DNA from: an uncultured Oscillibacter sp. | Lineage (GTDB): Bacteria; Bacillota; Clostridia; Oscillospirales; Oscillospiraceae | Length of the DNA: 6,669 bases | Reading direction: 5' to 3' | NCBI GenBank assembly: GCA_946494635.1 | Contig: CAMMCS010000108.1 | Span: 1 to 6,669 of the forward strand | Shown: positions 4,200-6,669 of the stretch, piece after piece | Layout of the letters: every line of letters begins with the position of its first letter | Position numbering within the stretch: the first letter of the stretch is position 1 | The notes under the pieces: model-generated | Database searches by the model: none | What the model saw: the letters and a program-made list of their open reading frames with translations, nothing else | Told to the model about the DNA's origin: nothing | Program-made: the position numbers and the translations under genes

Positions 4200-5231
4200 A
4201 TGGGAAATCGATATCGGGAGACATTTGACCAGGTGCGGGCCTCCGAACGACTGCGGAAGGAGGTTCTGGAGATGGCGAAGAAGGAGCAGGCGGTGCCGCC
4301 AAAGCGCCGGATTCCAAAAGCGGCCCTGATTGCGGCTGTATTGATTCTTGCGCTGGCGGGTACCACCCTGGCGGCTGTTGGGATGCCCCGGACACTGCGG
4401 GACTGGTTTGCTATGGAATGGCAGGCGAGGACTGACAGAGACATCAGCCTGGAGCAGCTGACATTGATCGACAGTCTGACGCAAGAGGTGGGAGTCAGCG
4501 ACACGCAGAATGGAATTACGGTCACGCTGGATTCCATTACCGTGGGAAACAGCTCCGTGTGGATGATGCTGAATGTCAGCGGAGCATACGGCGAGAATGA
4601 GGATCTGCGGTATCATTTTGATGGCATTGATCTGACACTGGATCCGGACCCGGAGCAGCAGCCCAATACGCCCGGAGGACATGGTTTTGACTACATCTAT
4701 TCCCGCGTGAACAGCGATGGGACTTTAATGATTTTGGTTCGATTCGAGATTGATCTGGCGGGACTGGGCTCCCTGACGGACGTCCATCGTGAGGCGACGC
4801 TCCTGCTGGAAGATGTGGTCTGCAATGACATGACAGATCCGGAGGACGAGGATAAGGCTCTGGCGGAGGGGGCCTGGACGCTGCAATTTGATCTGGAGCC
4901 CCAGGCCATGGACACGGTAGCGATTCCAGGGCAGATTCAGGCGGATGCCCGCAGTACGGAAGGCAGGGGAACCAAAACGGTGACCTTCTGGGATGTGGAG
5001 ATCACAGCGACGGACATCACCTATGTACAGTCCAGAGAGGATCAGATGTATGATGTACGGCCGGTTCTAGTCCTTGAGGATGGCACGGAGATCGAGGTTG
5101 GAAGCGGCGGCAGCCGTTTCCGGGATGAGTCACGCACAGAGTGGAGCAGCGTCTGGTACTGGCCGGTGCCGTTGGATGTGCGGGACATTGTTGCCCTCCG
5201 CTTTGGCAGCACAGAGATCCCCTTGGCCTGA
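4200..5231 (+). CDS. Probable membrane-anchored anti-sigma factor, DUF4179-like
   Basis: Encodes 343 residues with one membrane span. The N-terminal cytoplasmic part (1-40) has RYRETFDQVRASERLRKEVL (4-23), a short helical segment of the kind that binds sigma in such proteins; the span is about 41-61; the rest should be outside the cell. After the span, residues about 82-130 (SLTQEVGVSDTQNGITVTLD, then SITVGNSSVWMMLNVSG) resemble the DUF4179 pattern and are probably beta-rich. No catalytic motif or lipobox is seen. ATG at 4200 has GGAGG (4187-4191) inside the end of the sigma gene, 8 nt upstream, so translation is coupled. Families of this layout sense an extracytoplasmic cue and hold the sigma factor. 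The anti-sigma role is inferred from order and topology. Codons around 4680-4760 use more A/T than the neighbours. Confidence 0.78.
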   Translation: MGNRYRETFDQVRASERLRKEVLEMAKKEQAVPPKRRIPKAALIAAVLILALAGTTLAAVGMPRTLRDWFAMEWQARTDRDISLEQLTLIDSLTQEVGVSDTQNGITVTLDSITVGNSSVWMMLNVSGAYGENEDLRYHFDGIDLTLDPDPEQQPNTPGGHGFDYIYSRVNSDGTLMILVRFEIDLAGLGSLTDVHREATLLLEDVVCNDMTDPEDEDKALAEGAWTLQFDLEPQAMDTVAIPGQIQADARSTEGRGTKTVTFWDVEITATDITYVQSREDQMYDVRPVLVLEDGTEIEVGSGGSRFRDESRTEWSSVWYWPVPLDVRDIVALRFGSTEIPLA

Positions 5232-5326
5232 GCGGGAACAGGGGGAGAGCGTTCTGCCCCTCCGGATTCCACGGCTCTGTTCACAGAATGTTTTCAGATC
5301 CGGCGGGAATGTTTCCAATTTGTTGT

Positions 5327-5355
5327 TGCTTGCGTGGAGCCCCATTCTGTATAAT
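5327..5355 (+). promoter_or_regulatory. Sigma-A-like promoter for the lipoprotein gene
   Basis: TTGCTT (5327-5332), a 17-bp spacer and a perfect TATAAT (5350-5355). The expected start near 5362 would place GCGGTC/GACCGC (5362-5367 with 5375-5380, loop AGTGAAA) as a stem at the very 5' end of the mRNA, which can protect against decay. It shows the lipoprotein gene can be transcribed without the sigma operon. Confidence 0.75.
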
Positions 5356-5409
5356 AGGCCAGCGGTCAGTGAAAGACCGCAAAATCTTCTGAAAAGGATG
5401 GAACCTCAC

Positions 5410-5754
5410 ATGAAACGAACAATCACTGCCCTGCTGGCGGCGCTGATGCTGCTGACCCTGGCGGCCTGCGGCTCCAATCAGGGCGCTTCCGGGAACGGGG
5501 ACGCGGCGGCCAGCGGCACGTCGGACAGCACGGAGGAGGCCACAGCAACGGTCAGCGGCGTGGTGAACCGGCTGGACGATTACCTGGTGCTGCTGACGGA
5601 CGATGGAGAATACGTCGTTTTTGACTTTGGCAAGGATGTGGACGCGGCCGCCCTGGAAGAGGGGGACAGCGTGACGGTCACCTATACGGGAGAGCTGGGC
5701 AGCGAGGATCCGGCGCCGGTAGCGGTTTCCGTGGAAAAGGCAGAGGAGTCATAA
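5410..5754 (+). CDS. Small secreted lipoprotein of unknown function
   Basis: Encodes 114 residues. The N-terminus is a clear lipoprotein signal: MKR, a hydrophobic stretch 5-16, and the lipobox LAAC with Cys20, so the mature protein should be lipid-anchored on the outer face of the membrane. Residues 21-44 are a Gly/Ser/Ala/Asp linker. Residues 45-110 form a small, probably beta-barrel (OB-like) domain: ATATVSGVVNRLDDYLVLLT, then DDGEYVVFDF and GDSVTVTYTGEL. ATG at 5410 gives the proper signal; the in-frame ATG at 5398 would add MEPH ahead and is less likely, since AAGGA (5394-5398) serves the downstream start with an 11-nt spacing. Own promoter upstream, terminator downstream. A link with the sigma/anti-sigma pair is possible but only positional. 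Confidence 0.85.
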   Translation: MKRTITALLAALMLLTLAACGSNQGASGNGDAAASGTSDSTEEATATVSGVVNRLDDYLVLLTDDGEYVVFDFGKDVDAAALEEGDSVTVTYTGELGSEDPAPVAVSVEKAEES

Positions 5755-5773
5755 GAGGCAGGAACCGAGATAT

Positions 5774-5811
5774 AAAAAACCGGCCCGCAGCCTGCGGGCC
5801 GGTTCGGTTTT
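5774..5811. terminator. Bidirectional terminator between convergent genes
   Basis: AACCGGCCCGCA (5778-5789) pairs perfectly over 12 bp with TGCGGGCCGGTT (5793-5804), loop GCC. On the plus strand it is followed by TTCGGTTTT; on the minus strand the A-run 5774-5779 gives six U directly after the stem. It serves the lipoprotein gene (stop at 5754) and the minus-strand tcdA-like gene (stop at 5810-5812). The plus-strand U-run overlaps the stop codon of the opposite gene. Confidence 0.92.
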
Positions 5812-6541
5812 ATAGGGGGTCTTCCGCATGTCCGATCAGATCCCGGACGACCACGCTGCCCAGCAGAAGCCCGGCGGCGGCGGGAACCCAGGGATTGCTG
5901 GCGGGCACGCTGCGGCGGCCAGGGGGCGGCGACTCCGGCTGGGCGGGGGAGACCGGCTCCTCCGGGCTGAACACCACCTTCAGGCGGCAGATGCCCCGGG
6001 CGCGCAGCTCCTTGCGCATCACCCGCGCCAGGGGGCAGCCGTAGGTCCTGGAGATATCCGTCACCTGCAGCAGTGTGGGATCCAGCTTATTCCCCGTGCC
6101 CAGGGCCATGACGAGGGGGATCTGCAGCCGAAGGGCTGTCTCCGCCAGATCCAGCTTGCAGGATACCAGGTCGATGGCGTCCACAATATAGTCGTACCGG
6201 CAGCCCTCCGGGAAGAACCGCTCCCGGTGGGCGGCGTCGTACAGGCCGTGGATGGGGTGGATCACCGCCTCCGGGTTGATGTCCCTGAGGCGGGCGGCCA
6301 CGGCCTCCGCCTTGGGTTGACCCAGGGTGGAGTGGAGCGCCTCCAGCTGGCGGTTCAGATTGGTGAGGGAGACAGTGTCGCTGTCTACCACGGTCAGCTC
6401 GCCGATCCCGGAGCGGGCCAGGCACTCGGCGGCATAGCTGCCCACGCCCCCCAGACCGAACAGGATCACATGGCACGCCGCCAGACGGCGCTGTGCCGCC
6501 TGACCCCAGAGCATCTCGCTGCGAAGAAAGGGATGTTCCAT
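5810..6541 (-). CDS. tcdA: tRNA threonylcarbamoyladenosine dehydratase (ThiF/E1-like)
   Basis: Encodes 243 residues, near the usual 240-270. TcdA uses ATP to cyclise t6A to ct6A at position 37 of ANN-decoding tRNAs, improving decoding. Nucleotide-binding motif FGLGGVGSYAAECLARSGIG (28-47), then VVDSDTVSLTNLNRQ (51-65) with the ATP-contacting Asp, Asn and Arg residues of E1-like enzymes, VDAIDLVSCK (120-129), GTGNKLDPT (148-156) and TYGCPLARVMRKELRARGI (166-184), the latter typical of the TcdA/YgdL branch rather than ThiF or MoeB. The C-terminus has WVPAAAGLLLGSVVVRDLI (218-236). I place the start at ATG 6541-6539 because AGGAGG lies at plus 6548-6553, 6 nt upstream; an earlier start at 6559 would pass through it. 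A further reading would need the sulfur-relay partner CsdE, not seen here. Confidence 0.9.
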   Translation of the reverse strand: MEHPFLRSEMLWGQAAQRRLAACHVILFGLGGVGSYAAECLARSGIGELTVVDSDTVSLTNLNRQLEALHSTLGQPKAEAVAARLRDINPEAVIHPIHGLYDAAHRERFFPEGCRYDYIVDAIDLVSCKLDLAETALRLQIPLVMALGTGNKLDPTLLQVTDISRTYGCPLARVMRKELRARGICRLKVVFSPEEPVSPAQPESPPPGRRSVPASNPWVPAAAGLLLGSVVVRDLIGHAEDPL

Positions 6542-6669
6542 ATCAGACCTCCTTTGCACGGTCGGGTGCGGAAAACGTTATTCGTTTGCCCTTCTAAACC
6601 CGGCGGTTGTGTTTGGTGGAAAGGATGAGCCCCCCAACCGCATGCCCCCAGAAAACCGGGGGGCAACGG
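6542..6669. other. Upstream region of tcdA with GC-rich inverted repeats
   Basis: No gene is recognised here. The stretch contains GCGGTTG (6603-6609) / CAACCGC (6635-6641), GCCCCC (6644-6649) / GGGGGC (6659-6664) and the alternative GCCCCCC (6629-6635) / GGGGGGC (6658-6664); the last overlaps the others and so competes with them. There is no T-run on either strand next to these stems. The tcdA promoter should lie here on the minus strand, but I see only poor candidates. The window ends inside this structure. Confidence 0.4.

Noticed and set aside
5240..5295. Terminator after the anti-sigma gene
   Set aside because: Only 5-bp stems (AGGGG/CCCCT; TCTGT/ACAGA) and no solid T-run; readthrough into the lipoprotein gene cannot be excluded.
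5828..6628. Plus-strand open frame of 266 codons opposite tcdA
   Set aside because: Antisense to a gene with full ThiF/TcdA motifs; its translation is Gly/His/Ala-rich with no family features, and its start lies next to the bidirectional terminator.
1..6669. CRISPR array, tRNA/rRNA gene, insertion sequence or phage genes
   Set aside because: No regularly spaced repeats, no cloverleaf or rRNA core sequences, and no transposase or integrase motifs were seen on either strand.

Overview
The window looks like a chromosomal piece of a GC-rich, low-redundancy Firmicute (class Clostridia, most like the Oscillospiraceae/Flavonifractor-Oscillibacter type). Reasons: the gene order rpmG-secE-nusG-rplK-rplA-rplJ-rplL, strong AGGAGG ribosome binding sites, a Bacillus-type L10 attenuator leader, a sigma factor paired with a DUF4179-type membrane protein, a small lipoprotein of a kind common in gut Clostridia, and strong G/C preference at third codon positions. 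The species assignment is inference.

Region 1 (1-2197) is the transcription/translation cluster: the end of rpmG (L33), secE (translocase subunit), nusG (elongation factor), rplK (L11) and rplA (L1). The untranslated stretches before rplK and before rplA each carry a GTGGGAGG...CCAC element that resembles the L1-binding stalk of 23S rRNA, each preceded by a perfect GC-rich stem. The two genes start with GTG and TTG. This fits autogenous translational repression by L1 acting at both cistrons.

Region 2 (2198-2609) has no gene. It holds six adjacent hairpins (2202-2373) that look like an extragenic repeat cluster, a perfect-consensus housekeeping promoter (TTGACA-17-TATAAT) whose -35 and spacer lie inside a near-perfect 33-bp palindrome, and an L10 leader with a kink-turn stem and an intrinsic terminator. 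I also see a candidate antiterminator pairing that competes with the terminator.

Region 3 (2610-3651) encodes the ribosomal stalk: rplJ (L10) and rplL (L7/L12), closed by a strong terminator. L10 has an Ala/Glu/Pro tail built partly from an exact 18-bp tandem duplication. rpoB, which usually follows rplL, is not here.

Region 4 (3652-5812) is accessory: a perfect 16-bp palindrome directly before an ECF-like sigma factor gene, a probable membrane anti-sigma factor starting 3 nt after it, and a small lipoprotein with its own promoter. A bidirectional terminator ends this region.

Region 5 (5810-6669) has a convergent minus-strand gene for a TcdA-type tRNA t6A dehydratase (ThiF/E1 fold), followed upstream by about 130 nt of GC-rich, hairpin-forming sequence with no recognised gene.

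Nothing here is a clearly new system. The most worthwhile points are the paired L1 sites, the palindrome over the rplJ promoter, the hairpin cluster, and the palindrome ahead of the sigma/anti-sigma pair.
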